Positions 1 through 9,219 of a stretch of 64,000 bases of DNA are shown in pieces. The DNA comes from CAXWPM01 sp965206125. Its GTDB lineage: Bacteria > Acidobacteriota > Terriglobia > 20CM-2-55-15. The stretch is from positions 162,239-226,238 of the forward strand of contig CBDBIN010000040.1 in NCBI GenBank assembly GCA_965206125.1, read 5' to 3'. Within the stretch, counting starts at the first letter, position 1. Each line of letters starts with the position of its first letter. Below the pieces are notes generated by a model, which saw nothing but the letters and a program-made list of their open reading frames with translations, ran no database searches and was not told the origin of the DNA. A program made the translations under genes and the position numbers.

Positions 1-83
1 GGATGGGGCTGGACCTCTACCTGAACCCGCCGGTGAAAGAAGACTTCGCCGTCAGGGGACGTTCTTCCGGCACAGAGGACTAA
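1..83 (+). CDS. C-terminal end of an unidentified protein (5' part lies before the window)
   Basis: An open frame enters from the left edge and stops at TAA 81-83. The last 26 visible residues (MGLDLYLNPPVKEDF and on) look like natural protein rather than an out-of-frame reading. The DLYLNPPV stretch faintly resembles the tail of patatin-like phospholipases, but this is too short to assign a family. It lies upstream of a tRNA gene in the same direction. Confidence 0.4.
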   Translation, partial: MGLDLYLNPPVKEDFAVRGRSSGTED

Positions 84-169
84 TCCCACCGAGTTCCAAC
101 GTGTGTGGTCCCGACAGGATCGGCACTTCTGCGTCTGTGGAAGAGGGTTCTGACCTGGGATTAATGCAC
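79..169. repeat. Diverged palindromic repeat, family A
   Basis: CTAATCCCA at 80-88 is matched on the opposite strand by TGGGATTAATGCAC at 156-169. The same arms occur in a much better preserved copy at 9159-9219, so this is a dispersed element rather than chance. The left arm overlaps the stop codon of the upstream gene. Confidence 0.45.
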
Positions 170-260
170 TACGGACATTGGCGATGCGGAGATAGGCGTC
201 CACTTGCGAGTGACTTGGCCCGCGGACTAAGATGCTAGGGTTGTTCGAGCGATGACATCA

Positions 261-332
261 GGCCCCATCGTCTAGCGGCTAGGACGTAGCCCTCTCAAGG
301 CTAAAACACGGGTTCGATTCCCGTTGGGGCTA
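261..332 (+). tRNA. tRNA-Glu (anticodon CTC)
   Basis: A full cloverleaf can be folded. The acceptor arm GGCCCCA pairs with TGGGGCT (first pair G-U), a short D arm follows, the anticodon stem TAGCC/GGCTA encloses loop CTCTCAA with anticodon CTC, and the T arm is CGGG-TTCGATT-CCCG. The discriminator base is A and CCA is not encoded. The anticodon reads GAG, hence glutamate; the TC at positions 8-9 and the D arm resemble known glutamate tRNAs. Confidence 0.93.
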
Positions 333-462
333 TCCTGGCATGAAGTCAGTTGTCGCAGAATCCCACAACACATTCGCTCGCATTGACTTAGACGCCAACC
401 CGCACTAACATACCGCCCGCCTCAATTCTGTTCTTGCCTCGCCAGTCACCGGAGGTATCCCC

Positions 463-1263
463 ATGTCCTCGGCCAGGGAGGCCCAGGGAAGAAAGAAGCT
501 GTTCGTCCAAGACATCGAACTGCTCCGAAGGACCGCTCAGACAGGAACCGGCGTGGTTGCCTCGGCCGCGAGACACTTTTCCTATGTCCTCCGCTACCTT
601 GACGAATCTGACATTCCTGCAATCGTGGAACTGCACGGCACAATCGTGGGGTCGCTGCCAAACCGCCTGCTGCTCTATCGCCGGGACCGGCCGTTCTTTA
701 CCGCGTGCATTGAAAGAGGCTGTGTCGCTGTCGCGTTCGATGGTGACAGGGCAATCGGATATGCGGCAAGTTCGATCCCCGCTACCGATGAGGAAAACTA
801 CGGTACCGATCTGGGCCTCGGCCCAGACCAGCTTACCCACGTCGCCCATCTGAGCGGGTCCGCGGTATTGCCCGACTACCGGGGAAACGGAATCCAGGCA
901 CGCCTCCTTCACATGCGGGCGGCCTTCATGCACAGCGCCGGCTTCCATCACCAATGCGGCGAAGTATTGCCGCGGAACGTCATCAGCATCCAGAATCACC
1001 TGGCTGCCGGCTACTATCTGAAGGGCTTTCGGATCGACGATTTTCGCTTTGACAACAAGGGAGTTCCCCACTTCCTGCTCCATACAGACACGCGGGCGGA
1101 GCATCTTCGAACGGATGCCCCCGACACCGAGTTTCCGGCACACGACCTCGAGCGCTACCGACAGATGCTCCGTGACGGGTACTGGGGGTACCGTATCCAC
1201 TACGAGGCTGGCACACCACGTCTGGCCTGTGCCCGCTTCACGGATCGATCAGCTCGGCGATGA
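463..1263 (+). CDS. GNAT-family N-acetyltransferase
   Basis: A 266-residue protein with the acetyl-CoA binding signature of GNAT enzymes near the middle: AVLPDYRGNGIQARLL, the R-x-x-G-x-G/A motif that holds the pyrophosphate. The N-terminal 40 residues precede the usual fold start and have no recognisable domain. The start is supported by GGAGG at 451-455, seven bases before ATG. The stop overlaps the next start codon as ATGA, so the two genes are probably co-transcribed and translationally coupled. The acceptor substrate cannot be told from sequence. Confidence 0.8.
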   Translation: MSSAREAQGRKKLFVQDIELLRRTAQTGTGVVASAARHFSYVLRYLDESDIPAIVELHGTIVGSLPNRLLLYRRDRPFFTACIERGCVAVAFDGDRAIGYAASSIPATDEENYGTDLGLGPDQLTHVAHLSGSAVLPDYRGNGIQARLLHMRAAFMHSAGFHHQCGEVLPRNVISIQNHLAAGYYLKGFRIDDFRFDNKGVPHFLLHTDTRAEHLRTDAPDTEFPAHDLERYRQMLRDGYWGYRIHYEAGTPRLACARFTDRSARR

Positions 1264-4200
1264 ACAGCCTGCTACGGTTTCTCAACGTCCAGCCTGAGGA
1301 AAAGAGTCTCGCGGGAAAACTATTCGCGTTCTCCTTTCTGATCGGAAGCGCCCGCTTCTTCGTCCTGACGCCTTCCCTCGCGTTGTTTCTGGAACGCTTC
1401 GATGCTGCGGACCTGGGCCTCGTGTACATTCTGCTGGCCATCCCGCTGATCCTGGCCAGCACCGCGTACATCCGCCTCGGACGCGTTCTCGGTCTGCGCT
1501 CGCTCATCATCGCGAACTTCGGGTTCGTGGCAGTGCTGACCGTCGCCATACGTTTCGTGCTGGACCTGGACGAGCGTTGGCCAGCGCTGCTCCCGTCGGC
1601 CTGGTTTCTCATCATGTATACGCTCACCAGCACCGCGTTCGGAGCGGCCGCCAACCGCGTGCTCGACATCAGGCAGAGCAAACGGCTCATTCCGCTCGCG
1701 ACGACCGGAGAGGTGGTCGCCTTCTTCATCGGCGGCATCCTGACACGCTGGATCGTGTCGGCGATCGGCACGGCCAATCTTCTGTTTCTGTCGGCCGGAG
1801 CCGCGGTTCTGTCAGGCCTCATGTTCCTGCAGCTCACGCGAACCTATGCGGACCGTTTCACCCCGGTGGCGCAAGAGCGGCGGTGCCGTCCCGCGGATGC
1901 GCCGACGATAGACTGGTCGAGCGCATACCTACGACTGATGGTCGGCTACTTTGCGATCAGCGCCCTGGTTTTCGTCGTGGTCGACAACGCCTTTAACGAC
2001 GTCGCGGAGCAGCGGTATTCAGACACTGCCGAGCTGGCCGCATTCTTCGGAACCTACTCAGCTATCGCCGCTATCGCCAACCTCGTCTTCAAGTCGTACC
2101 TCGGCGGCCTAGTGGTCGGCCGGTTCGGCGTAACCGGCGTTCTTGTCGGGTTCCCGCTGGCAATCGTTATCGGATCTTCGTTGGTTGCGACCGGAGGAGT
2201 TCTCCTTCCCGCACTCGGGCTGATCTTCTGGTTCACTACGATGACCCGCCTGCTGAACAAGGTCTTTCTGAGCGCCCAGTACGCAACGTTTCCGACGTTA
2301 TACCAGCCCCTCGGAGACAAAGGCCCCGCGGTGCAAACGACGCTCGAGGGCGTCGTCGAAGCTGGAGCGATGGGACTCGCCGGCCTTCTGCTGCTCGGCG
2401 CGCATTCGCTTTTTGACATCGGCGCTCTGGAATTGTCGTTCCTACTGATGGTCGCCTGCGGCGCCTGGACCTGGGTTGCCTTGGCTCTGAGGCGCGAATA
2501 CACCAACGTTCTCGGCCAAGCGTTGGAACGTCGGCGGATCGGCCAGGCCTCGTTATCCATGACCGACGCCACCAGCCTGGACCTGGTGATGCGGGAAATC
2601 GAGAGCCCGTATCCGGAAAACTGCCTGTACGCGCTCGACCTTCTCGAAGAATCCCAACCCGACAGCCTGGGGAAGATTCTCATCGGAATGCTCGATCATC
2701 CTTCCGACGACGTTCGGCTTGAGGTGCTTCGACGCATCGAAAAGCACCGTTTTACTGAAGCATTCCCATCGGTCCGGGCCCTGGCGGAACAACCTGACGC
2801 ATCGGCCCGTGTGCGGGGAGCCGCATCGAGAGTCCGCTGGGTGCTGAGCGATGACGACCTCGCTGAGGGCATCCGCGCCTTCAGCCATCCCGACGTGGAT
2901 GTTCGCATCGGAACGATGGTGGGAATGCTGCGGTCCGGATCGGTCGAAGGCATCGTCTATTCCGGACACTGCCTCCTGGACAACCTGCGTTCCAGCGACG
3001 TCGACGAACGCGTCTTCGCCGCGAACGTCATCGGCGAGGCCGGACTACCGAGCTTCTACAAACAGTCAATGGAGCTGCTACAGGACAAAGATCCGCGGGC
3101 GCAAAGAGCCATCATCCGGAACGCGCCCAAGATCGGTCATCCCGACCTCTGGCCGTCAGTCGTCGATGCCCTGGCGAACCCCGACCTCGCCGAAGCGGCA
3201 TCCGAGGCGCTCGTAACGGCGGGTGATGTGGCGGTCCCCAGCCTCGCGGGGGCGCTCCACGATGATCGCATCCTCGCCGGCTCCCGCCTGACGGTCCTGC
3301 GAATCCTGGGGCTGATTCGCAGCGAGGCAGCGACTGTCGAACTCCTGCCCGCACTCGAAGCGAAGGACCCGGACCAAAGGCATGCGGCGTTGATGGGCCT
3401 GGGCAATCGTGGGTTCCGCGCGGAAGATTCCGACATTCCGTGGCTGAAAAGCCTCCTGAAACGGGAAGGCGATAACGCGGCCTACCGGTTCGCGAGTATC
3501 GCCGACTTTGCAAGCAACCCTGCGGCCCGACTGCTCAAGGATTCACTGATGAACGAGATTGCCAGCATCCGGCATAGGATCTTCCTGATGCTCTCGTTCA
3601 TCTATCCCGACAGCGACGTCACAACCGCATGGGACAACTACGCGAGCGGCGACCGGGACAAGAGGGCCTACGCCCTGGAGCGAGTAGAGAACGTCGTCAG
3701 CAGCGATCTCAAGGCGATGGTCTTCCCCGTAATCGAAGAGATTCCCGATGACGAACGCCTGGATAGATTGTCAATGCTTCATGAGGTGCGACTGCTCGGT
3801 GAGGCCGCACGCACGAAACAGATCCAAAGCTGGAAGGAATACGGGATTACCGAATGGACGGCCCACTGCACACGACACATTACCGAAGAACGCGGGCCGG
3901 AGGGACCGAACGACAGCGAAGACCTGGTCCGGCAGACCATACGGCTGAAGTCGGTCGACATCTTTGCCCAGGTTCCCGAGCACGTCCTGTCAGGTATCGT
4001 ACCCAAACTACAACGCGTCGATTTGGGCGAGAACGAGTGCGTCTTCTCCAAGGGAGACATCGGGGACTGCCTCTACATCGTTCTCAGTGGTCGGGTCCGA
4101 ATGCACGACGGGCCGCTCACCATCGCGGAGGTCGGGCAGGACCGTGTGTTCGGCGAAATGACGGTCCTGCAGTCGGCGCCGCGAACCGCTTCGGCGACGA

Positions 4201-4349
4201 CGAGCGCCCCGACGTCCCTGCTCTTGTTCGATCAGGACACGCTCTACCACTTGATATCGGAACAGGTGGGACTGGCGCGGAGCCTGATTCGGATCATCAT
4301 CGACCGCCTCCGGCAGAATCAGGCGATGCGGGCGGGCGCCGGGACATGA
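1260..4349 (+). CDS. Transporter-like membrane protein with HEAT repeats and a C-terminal cyclic-nucleotide-binding domain
   Basis: A three-part protein of 1029 residues. Residues 1-430 form about ten to twelve hydrophobic helices resembling the ADP/ATP-translocase or MFS-like module. Residues 440-830 are helical repeats with HEAT-like spacing (for example LDHPSDDVRLEVLRRI). Residues 890-1010 are a cNMP-binding fold with the phosphate-binding cassette motif VFGEMTVLQSAPRTASA. The family is known from Acidobacteriota and relatives, but substrate and ligand are not established. A role in nucleotide transport or ligand-gated signalling is inference. The start overlaps the upstream acetyltransferase by four bases. 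The gene converges on a second, single-domain cNMP gene 17 bases away. Confidence 0.8.
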   Translation: MNSLLRFLNVQPEEKSLAGKLFAFSFLIGSARFFVLTPSLALFLERFDAADLGLVYILLAIPLILASTAYIRLGRVLGLRSLIIANFGFVAVLTVAIRFVLDLDERWPALLPSAWFLIMYTLTSTAFGAAANRVLDIRQSKRLIPLATTGEVVAFFIGGILTRWIVSAIGTANLLFLSAGAAVLSGLMFLQLTRTYADRFTPVAQERRCRPADAPTIDWSSAYLRLMVGYFAISALVFVVVDNAFNDVAEQRYSDTAELAAFFGTYSAIAAIANLVFKSYLGGLVVGRFGVTGVLVGFPLAIVIGSSLVATGGVLLPALGLIFWFTTMTRLLNKVFLSAQYATFPTLYQPLGDKGPAVQTTLEGVVEAGAMGLAGLLLLGAHSLFDIGALELSFLLMVACGAWTWVALALRREYTNVLGQALERRRIGQASLSMTDATSLDLVMREIESPYPENCLYALDLLEESQPDSLGKILIGMLDHPSDDVRLEVLRRIEKHRFTEAFPSVRALAEQPDASARVRGAASRVRWVLSDDDLAEGIRAFSHPDVDVRIGTMVGMLRSGSVEGIVYSGHCLLDNLRSSDVDERVFAANVIGEAGLPSFYKQSMELLQDKDPRAQRAIIRNAPKIGHPDLWPSVVDALANPDLAEAASEALVTAGDVAVPSLAGALHDDRILAGSRLTVLRILGLIRSEAATVELLPALEAKDPDQRHAALMGLGNRGFRAEDSDIPWLKSLLKREGDNAAYRFASIADFASNPAARLLKDSLMNEIASIRHRIFLMLSFIYPDSDVTTAWDNYASGDRDKRAYALERVENVVSSDLKAMVFPVIEEIPDDERLDRLSMLHEVRLLGEAARTKQIQSWKEYGITEWTAHCTRHITEERGPEGPNDSEDLVRQTIRLKSVDIFAQVPEHVLSGIVPKLQRVDLGENECVFSKGDIGDCLYIVLSGRVRMHDGPLTIAEVGQDRVFGEMTVLQSAPRTASATTSAPTSLLLFDQDTLYHLISEQVGLARSLIRIIIDRLRQNQAMRAGAGT

Positions 4350-4366
4350 CGCCGGAGTCGTCCCCG

Positions 4367-4759
4367 TCAGCGCAGCCGCTCGACGAGCACTTCGATGATG
4401 CTGCGCGAGACCGCTGGGTTCCCCGCCATGAGTTCATAGAAGATGTCCTGATCCAGGCGGAGCAGCGCCGTGTCTTGGGCCGCCGTCGCCGTCAGGGCCC
4501 GCACCTCCGAAGTCAGGACGCTCAACTCCCCAAAAACGTCATAGGCGTTCAGCACTGCGGCCTCGGCCTCGCCGTTGTGCAGACGCACCCGCCCGCTGGC
4601 GATGACGTACATCGACTTGCCGACGTCTCCCCGTTCGAAAATCACATGTCCTCGATCGACGTGGACTTCTTCCAGGTATCGGACGAGGCTGGCAAGGATC
4701 TCATCCGCTACGTCGCGGAAGATAGGGGTTCTCTTGAGGATGAAAACGCGCTCAATCAT
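4367..4759 (-). CDS. Single-domain cyclic-nucleotide-binding protein
   Basis: A 130-residue protein consisting almost wholly of one cNMP-binding beta-roll. The cassette reads VFGELSVLTSEVRALTATA, with the FGE turn and an arginine where the phosphate is usually held. There is no DNA-binding HTH after it, so it is not a complete CRP/FNR regulator. It points towards the cNMP domain end of the upstream transporter-like gene, which suggests the two arose from or act on the same signal; that is inference. No membrane segment or signal peptide is seen. Confidence 0.75.
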   Translation of the reverse strand: MIERVFILKRTPIFRDVADEILASLVRYLEEVHVDRGHVIFERGDVGKSMYVIASGRVRLHNGEAEAAVLNAYDVFGELSVLTSEVRALTATAAQDTALLRLDQDIFYELMAGNPAVSRSIIEVLVERLR

Positions 4760-4789
4760 CTCGACGCACCATTCCAGGGAACTCTCAAA

Positions 4790-4818
4790 TTGACCGCCCC
4801 CCAGAACTTATATACACT
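4790..4818 (+). promoter_or_regulatory. Candidate sigma-70 promoter, now facing the 3' end of an inverted kinase fragment
   Basis: TTGACC at 4790-4795 and TACACT at 4813-4818 are separated by 17 bases. The promoter reads rightwards, towards position 4872, where the inversion described below begins. In the rebuilt, uninverted arrangement it would lie upstream of the kinase start codon. In the present arrangement it would transcribe antisense to the kinase fragment. Confidence 0.45.
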
Positions 4819-4823
4819 CACTC

Positions 4824-6209
4824 TTACCGTAAGGCATTTATTTCCTTTGCCTTGTGTCGTGGGCCCGCGTGCTGCGACCACGCCGGGTTGTTTCCGAAGT
4901 CGACGAGCCGCCGTGCCGACTCGCCCGTTGCTCCCATCAGGAAGATGCCGCCGCCCTGCCTGTCGGACCGGAATGCGATGAGGTTGCCGTCGGGCGAAAA
5001 GCTGGCTTGGCCGTCGTAGACGTCGGAATCGGCGGTCAGGTTTGTGGCGTTGACACCGTCGACACGCTGAAGATAGACGTCTCCCATGCCCGTGGCGTAG
5101 CTCGTGTAGATAATCGAATCGCCGTTGGGAGACAGGTTGGGAAACAGCTCTTCACCCGGTCGGGATGTCAATTGGGCGATACTCACGTCGGTGGGGAACA
5201 CCCCCGTCGTCGTGGTTGGACGGAGAGCCACGTAAAGCATGGCGCTCACCGCAACCAGCCCCACGACCGCCAGCACGGCCCACGGCACCGGCCGCGAATC
5301 GGGGACGGCGATTTCGACCGAAGCGGTTCCGCCCGACCGCAGATCGAGCACCTCGCGCTGAAGCCGTTTCAGCTCCGCCCTCAATTGGGACGCGGACTGC
5401 GCGCGCACGGCCCGATCCTTTTCGAGCGCGCCGATGATAATCCGGTCCAACTCTGGAGGAAGATCCGGATTGATCCTGCTCGGCGGCTTTGGCGGGGTCT
5501 CGAGGATGGCATGGAAGACGACGGCCGCGGTCTTGCCTTCGAACGCCATCTTTCCGGTCGCCATCTGGTAGAGCACTTGGCCCAGAGAGAACAGGTCCGT
5601 GCGCGCATCCAGAGTTTCGCCGCGGGCCTGCTCGGGAGACATGAAGCTGACCGTTCCAAGAGACACGCCCGACGTCGTAAGCTCGTTGACCGATATCGTC
5701 GGTGCGTCCGAAACGTTGCCATCGGTCTCGTCGTAGCCTGCCGGCGCTTTCGCAAGCCCGAAATCGAGAATCTTCGCCACGCGCTGCTTCGTGATGAAGA
5801 TGTTTGCCGGCTTGATATCCCGATGGATCACGCCGTGGGAGTGGGCAGCATCCAGACCGTCGGAGATCTGAATGCCGAAGGCCAGGATCTCGGATATGTC
5901 GAGCTGGCCCCCCTGGATTGTGTCCCGGAGCGTCTCGCCCTCGAGTAACTCCATCGCAATGAACGGGCGTCCCTCATGCTCGCCGATGTCGTAGATGGTG
6001 CAGATGTGGGGATGGTTCAGCGACGAGGCCGTCTGCGCTTCGCGGTAGAAACGCTCCATCGCCCGCTTGTCGTCGGTCAGGTGGTCGGGAAGGAACTTGA
6101 GAGCGACCTGCCGTTTGAGCCGGGTGTCCTCCGCCTTATAGACGATACCCATTCCCCCGCGGCCGATCTGGTCGATGATCTTGTAGTGCGAGATAGTCTG
6201 GCCGATCAT
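4824..6209 (-). pseudogene. Ser/Thr protein kinase with the start of a PD40 propeller: N-terminal part of a gene split by inversion
   Basis: The frame encodes 461 residues. A complete PknB-type kinase domain fills residues 10-290: glycine loop GRGGMG at 17-22, lysine in VALK at 38, HRDIKPAN at 129-136, DFG at 149-151 and the activation segment MSPEQARG. A membrane helix follows near 307-327, then WD40/PD40-like beta-propeller units. The propeller stops abruptly after residue 446; the last 15 residues come from unrelated flanking DNA read by chance. The missing propeller lies on the opposite strand at 6255-7553. The kinase domain looks catalytically intact. Such proteins are receptor-type kinases with an extracytoplasmic propeller; the signal is unknown. 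Confidence 0.8.
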
Positions 6210-6254
6210 GTCAATTCAGGGTATCTTGCCGTCGTCGGGACCAATCAATCGCAG
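4872..6254. other. Inverted segment of 1383 bp splitting the kinase-PD40 gene
   Basis: The ends carry a 6-bp inverted match, CTGCGA at 4872-4877 and TCGCAG at 6249-6254. Turning the segment round puts codon 446 of the kinase (CAG) directly before ATC at 6255, in frame, giving one reading frame of 878 residues. The joined sequence GNNPAWS-QIVFAAERIS restores a propeller blade, short by about four residues of the usual WSPDGS motif. The rebuilt gene also falls behind the promoter at 4790-4818. The inversion is inferred from frame and homology logic, not from a second genome. Confidence 0.8.
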
Positions 6255-7553
6255 ATCGTTTTTGCTGCCGAACGAATCTCGACGACACCGGAACGGCGCT
6301 TTGGCGTCAGTGCGCTCTGGACCGTTACGGTAGACACCGAGGTGACCACAAAGATCTACGACGGGGACGCCGTGCAGCCGAGCTGGTCGCCCGACGGAAG
6401 CCGGATCGTCTTCTGGGCAAACCAAGGGGGGCAGCGCGACATCTGGACTGTTTCGGCAAGCGGGCAGGATCCGGTCCGCGTCACAAACGACCCCGCGCTC
6501 GACTGGAGCCCGGTCTGGTCCGGCGGCTACATCTATTTCTCGAGCGACCGTGGCGGCGGCATGAATCTATGGCGGCTCCCCGTCGATGGCGACGGGAGGC
6601 CTCGCGGGGCGCCGCAGGCCGTGACGACGGAGGTCGTGGGCAACAGCCAGCATCCCAACGTTTCCGCGGACGGCAACCGCGTGGCCTACTCGGTCCGGAT
6701 CGATTCGCGAAATATCCGGAGCATCGCTTTCGATCCGGCGCTCAAACAGCCCTCCGGGTTGGCCGGGCCGGTGACGGAAGGTTCGATCGCCAGCGAGTGG
6801 AACGACCCGACGCCGGACGGCTCGATGGTCGCGTTCACGCAGCAGAACGATATCTTCGTCTCAGGAGCGGACGGAGCGCTGAACCGGCTAACCGACGATG
6901 ACTTCAACAACCGAAGGCCTCGCTGGTCGCCCAACGCGGACCAGATTCTTTTCTACTCGAACCGAGTTGGAGACCTCTACCAGATCTGGACGATGAACGC
7001 CGACGGCGGCGGCAAGGAGCAAGTCACCGACGATCCGGTCGAGCCGATCTACCCGGCCTGGTCCCCGTCCGGAGATCGGATCAGCTACGCCGACTTCCTT
7101 AGCGGGTCGTTCATCATAGATGCCAACGTCCCGTGGAGCGCACAAACGCCCGAATCGCTACCCCTATTGACTTCATCCGGTGAGGTCTTTGTGGCTCGAG
7201 CGTGGTCTCCGGATGGACGTTTCCTCGCCGGGGATCGATGGTTGCTGACCGATAATCGTGCCGACGGGATTCTGGTCTACTCGTTCGAGTCCGGAGAGTA
7301 TGAACTGGTCTCGGAATCCGGCGCGGAACCGACGTGGCTGTCGGACAGCCGAACCATCGTGTTTCAGTCGAGCGCCCTGCCCCCGAGCCAACTCATGAGC
7401 GTGGACCGCCTGATCAAAGAGGTTGTTCCCATCCTGTCTTCCAGCCCGAATTCTCTTGCCGGTCCGAAGCTGAGCGCCGACGATCGAACGCTGTTCTTCA
7501 CGGGCATCGAGTCGGAATCCGACATCTTTATCATCACGCTGCCGGAAGGCTAG
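6249..7553 (+). pseudogene. C-terminal PD40/TolB-like propeller of the kinase gene split by inversion
   Basis: This frame carries about 433 residues of repeated propeller units of the PD40/TolB type, each with a W-S-P-D-G or similar corner (VQPSWSPDGSRIVFW, RPRWSPNADQILFYSN, IYPAWSPSGDRISYAD). It has no start codon, ribosome site or signal peptide of its own at the break. The frame is open back to an ATG at 5976, but that stretch is antisense to the kinase and is not natural protein. It is the missing C-terminal half of the kinase fragment on the other strand. The stop is TAG at 7551-7553, five bases from the convergent deacylase gene. Confidence 0.8.
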
Positions 7554-7557
7554 CCGC

Positions 7558-9138
7558 CTATCGGTCGGACCGTTCAAGAACCCGCCCAGCGAGCGCATCA
7601 GTGAACTCACCTCGGTCGATCGCCAGTTCACCGTTCACGAGCACGTAGCGCATCCCTTCGCTCAACTGGTGCGGATTCTGGTAGTCCGCCCGATCGCGTA
7701 TCGTCTGCGGGTCGAAAACGACCAGGTCGGCGATGGCGCCCGCGCGGATCGAACCGCGGCCCGTCATGCGAAACACCGAGGACGGAAGCGAGGTCATGCT
7801 GCGGATGGCCTCTGCCAGCGTAACGACGCCTTCGTCGAGAGCATACTTACGGATCTTCCTGGAGAAATTGCCGTAGTTCCGGGGGTGCGGCACACCCTGT
7901 CCCATCGGTCCGAGGCGGCCATCGGAGGATGTCATCGTCCATGGCTGGCGCATCAGGCGGACGACGTCGGACGAGTTCATGTTGAAGGAAACCAGGCCGG
8001 GGTTCCCTTCCTTCAGGAGTTCCATTGCCAGGTCGGCCGGCGGCATCGTCCGTTCCTCGGCGACGATCCCGAGCGTCCTGCCCTCGATCGACGGGTCCGG
8101 TGCGTACCGCCGGAATTGGAGCCGGCCGGCGCCTCCACGGCGGTCCAGATTCTCGACAACCTCACTTCGGATGCGCGGGCCGTCGGTCGGGTCGTTGATC
8201 CTCCTGATCAACTCGTCGCGGCCGCCGACCTGAGCCCACCGGGGTATCAGGGCTCCGTTGACACTCGTGCCGGACGCTTCGTAGGCATACTGGTCGGCAT
8301 AGACCTCCAGCCCTTCGGCACGAGCGCGCTCGATTCGTTGGACCAACGCCTCGGAATAACCCCATACACGGGGACCGAGTGCCTTGATATGCGTCACGAT
8401 ACCGGGCAGCCCACCTTCACGCGCAACGCGGATGACTTCGTCCACCGCACCAACGACACCGATGTTGTAGTCGGCTTCGTCGCGGATGTGGCTGGTGTAC
8501 AGGCCTCCGTTTTCTGCGACGATCTTCGCAAGCTCGATGACCTCGTCGAGGTCGGCGTAGCTTCCGGGAGCGTAATAGAGACCACTCGAAAGCCCGAATG
8601 CGCCGGCTTCCATGCCGGTGCGCACGAGTTCCCGCATCGCATCAAGCTCGGGGGGCGTCGGCCCGCGATCCTCCATGCCGATAATTTCGCTGCGAACCGA
8701 ACCGTGGGGAACCAGTTGGGCGACGTTGACCCCCAGCCCGTCCGCTGTCAGAGCCGCGCGCTGTGCGTAGAGATCGATCGGCCCACCGCCGTCTGGATTC
8801 ACGACAACGGTGGTGACGCCCTGAGCCAGCAGCGGCTGTCCGGCACTCAATTCAGGAGTCGAAAGGCCCCCGGCCGCGTGCGAATGGACGTCGATGAAGC
8901 CGGGGGCGACGTAGAGGCCGCTTGCGTCGATTGTCCGGCGGGCCCGCGCGAATGTAAGGTCCCCCACCGCGACGATCCGATCGCCCGAGATTGCGACATC
9001 GGCGTAGTACCAGGGGTTCCCGCTACCGTCCAGCAGACGCGCGTTGCGGATCAGGATGTCGTAGGGTTGCTGCGCGGGGGACGGACTGAACCACCTGGCG
9101 GCCAGCAGCACAAGGACAAAAATTACGCTTCGCCTCAT
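7558..9138 (-). CDS. Exported N-acyl-D-amino-acid deacylase family amidohydrolase
   Basis: A 526-residue amidohydrolase of the D-aminoacylase type, hydrolysing N-acyl-D-amino acids or similar amides. Visible family marks: DILIRNARLLDGSGNP near the start, metal-binding GFIDVHSHAAGG, SHIRDEAD, HIKALG, and MTSSDGRLG with the likely catalytic aspartate. The C-terminus returns to the small beta sandwich (GSIRAGAIADLVVFDP). A signal peptide (MRRSVIFVLVLLAARWF, then SPAQQ) indicates export. The start is placed at ATG 9138 because the signal peptide begins there; an earlier in-frame start at 9177 would lie in the palindromic repeat. The natural substrate is unknown. Confidence 0.85.
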   Translation of the reverse strand: MRRSVIFVLVLLAARWFSPSPAQQPYDILIRNARLLDGSGNPWYYADVAISGDRIVAVGDLTFARARRTIDASGLYVAPGFIDVHSHAAGGLSTPELSAGQPLLAQGVTTVVVNPDGGGPIDLYAQRAALTADGLGVNVAQLVPHGSVRSEIIGMEDRGPTPPELDAMRELVRTGMEAGAFGLSSGLYYAPGSYADLDEVIELAKIVAENGGLYTSHIRDEADYNIGVVGAVDEVIRVAREGGLPGIVTHIKALGPRVWGYSEALVQRIERARAEGLEVYADQYAYEASGTSVNGALIPRWAQVGGRDELIRRINDPTDGPRIRSEVVENLDRRGGAGRLQFRRYAPDPSIEGRTLGIVAEERTMPPADLAMELLKEGNPGLVSFNMNSSDVVRLMRQPWTMTSSDGRLGPMGQGVPHPRNYGNFSRKIRKYALDEGVVTLAEAIRSMTSLPSSVFRMTGRGSIRAGAIADLVVFDPQTIRDRADYQNPHQLSEGMRYVLVNGELAIDRGEFTDALAGRVLERSDR

Positions 9139-9158
9139 CGTATTTCGTCGTATTTCGT

Positions 9159-9219
9159 GACGGTGCACTAGTCCCAACCCAGGGGACTGCGGGACCTCAT
9201 CTGGGATTAATGCACCGTC
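9159..9219. repeat. Palindromic repeat, family A (long hairpin)
   Basis: The arm GACGGTGCACTAGTCCCA at 9159-9176 pairs with TGGGATTAATGCACCGTC at 9202-9219, 16 of 18 positions, around a 25-base loop. A second, weaker copy lies at 79-169. The right arm contains the stop codon of the M23 peptidase gene at 9207-9209, so the element overlaps coding sequence. It resembles REP-type elements mobilised by RAYT transposases; no such transposase is in the window. Confidence 0.7.

Noticed and set aside
3854..4981. Long plus-strand open frame across the end of the cNMP genes and the kinase fragment
   Set aside because: Out-of-frame and antisense to well-supported genes; Arg/Pro-rich composition typical of shadow frames in GC-rich DNA.
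5976..6248. N-terminal extension of the plus-strand PD40 frame
   Set aside because: It is the reverse complement of the kinase start region and the frame is open only by chance; the natural fragment begins at the inversion junction.
7669..9171. 500-codon plus-strand frame opposite the deacylase gene
   Set aside because: Entirely antisense to a gene with clear amidohydrolase motifs; no motif of its own.
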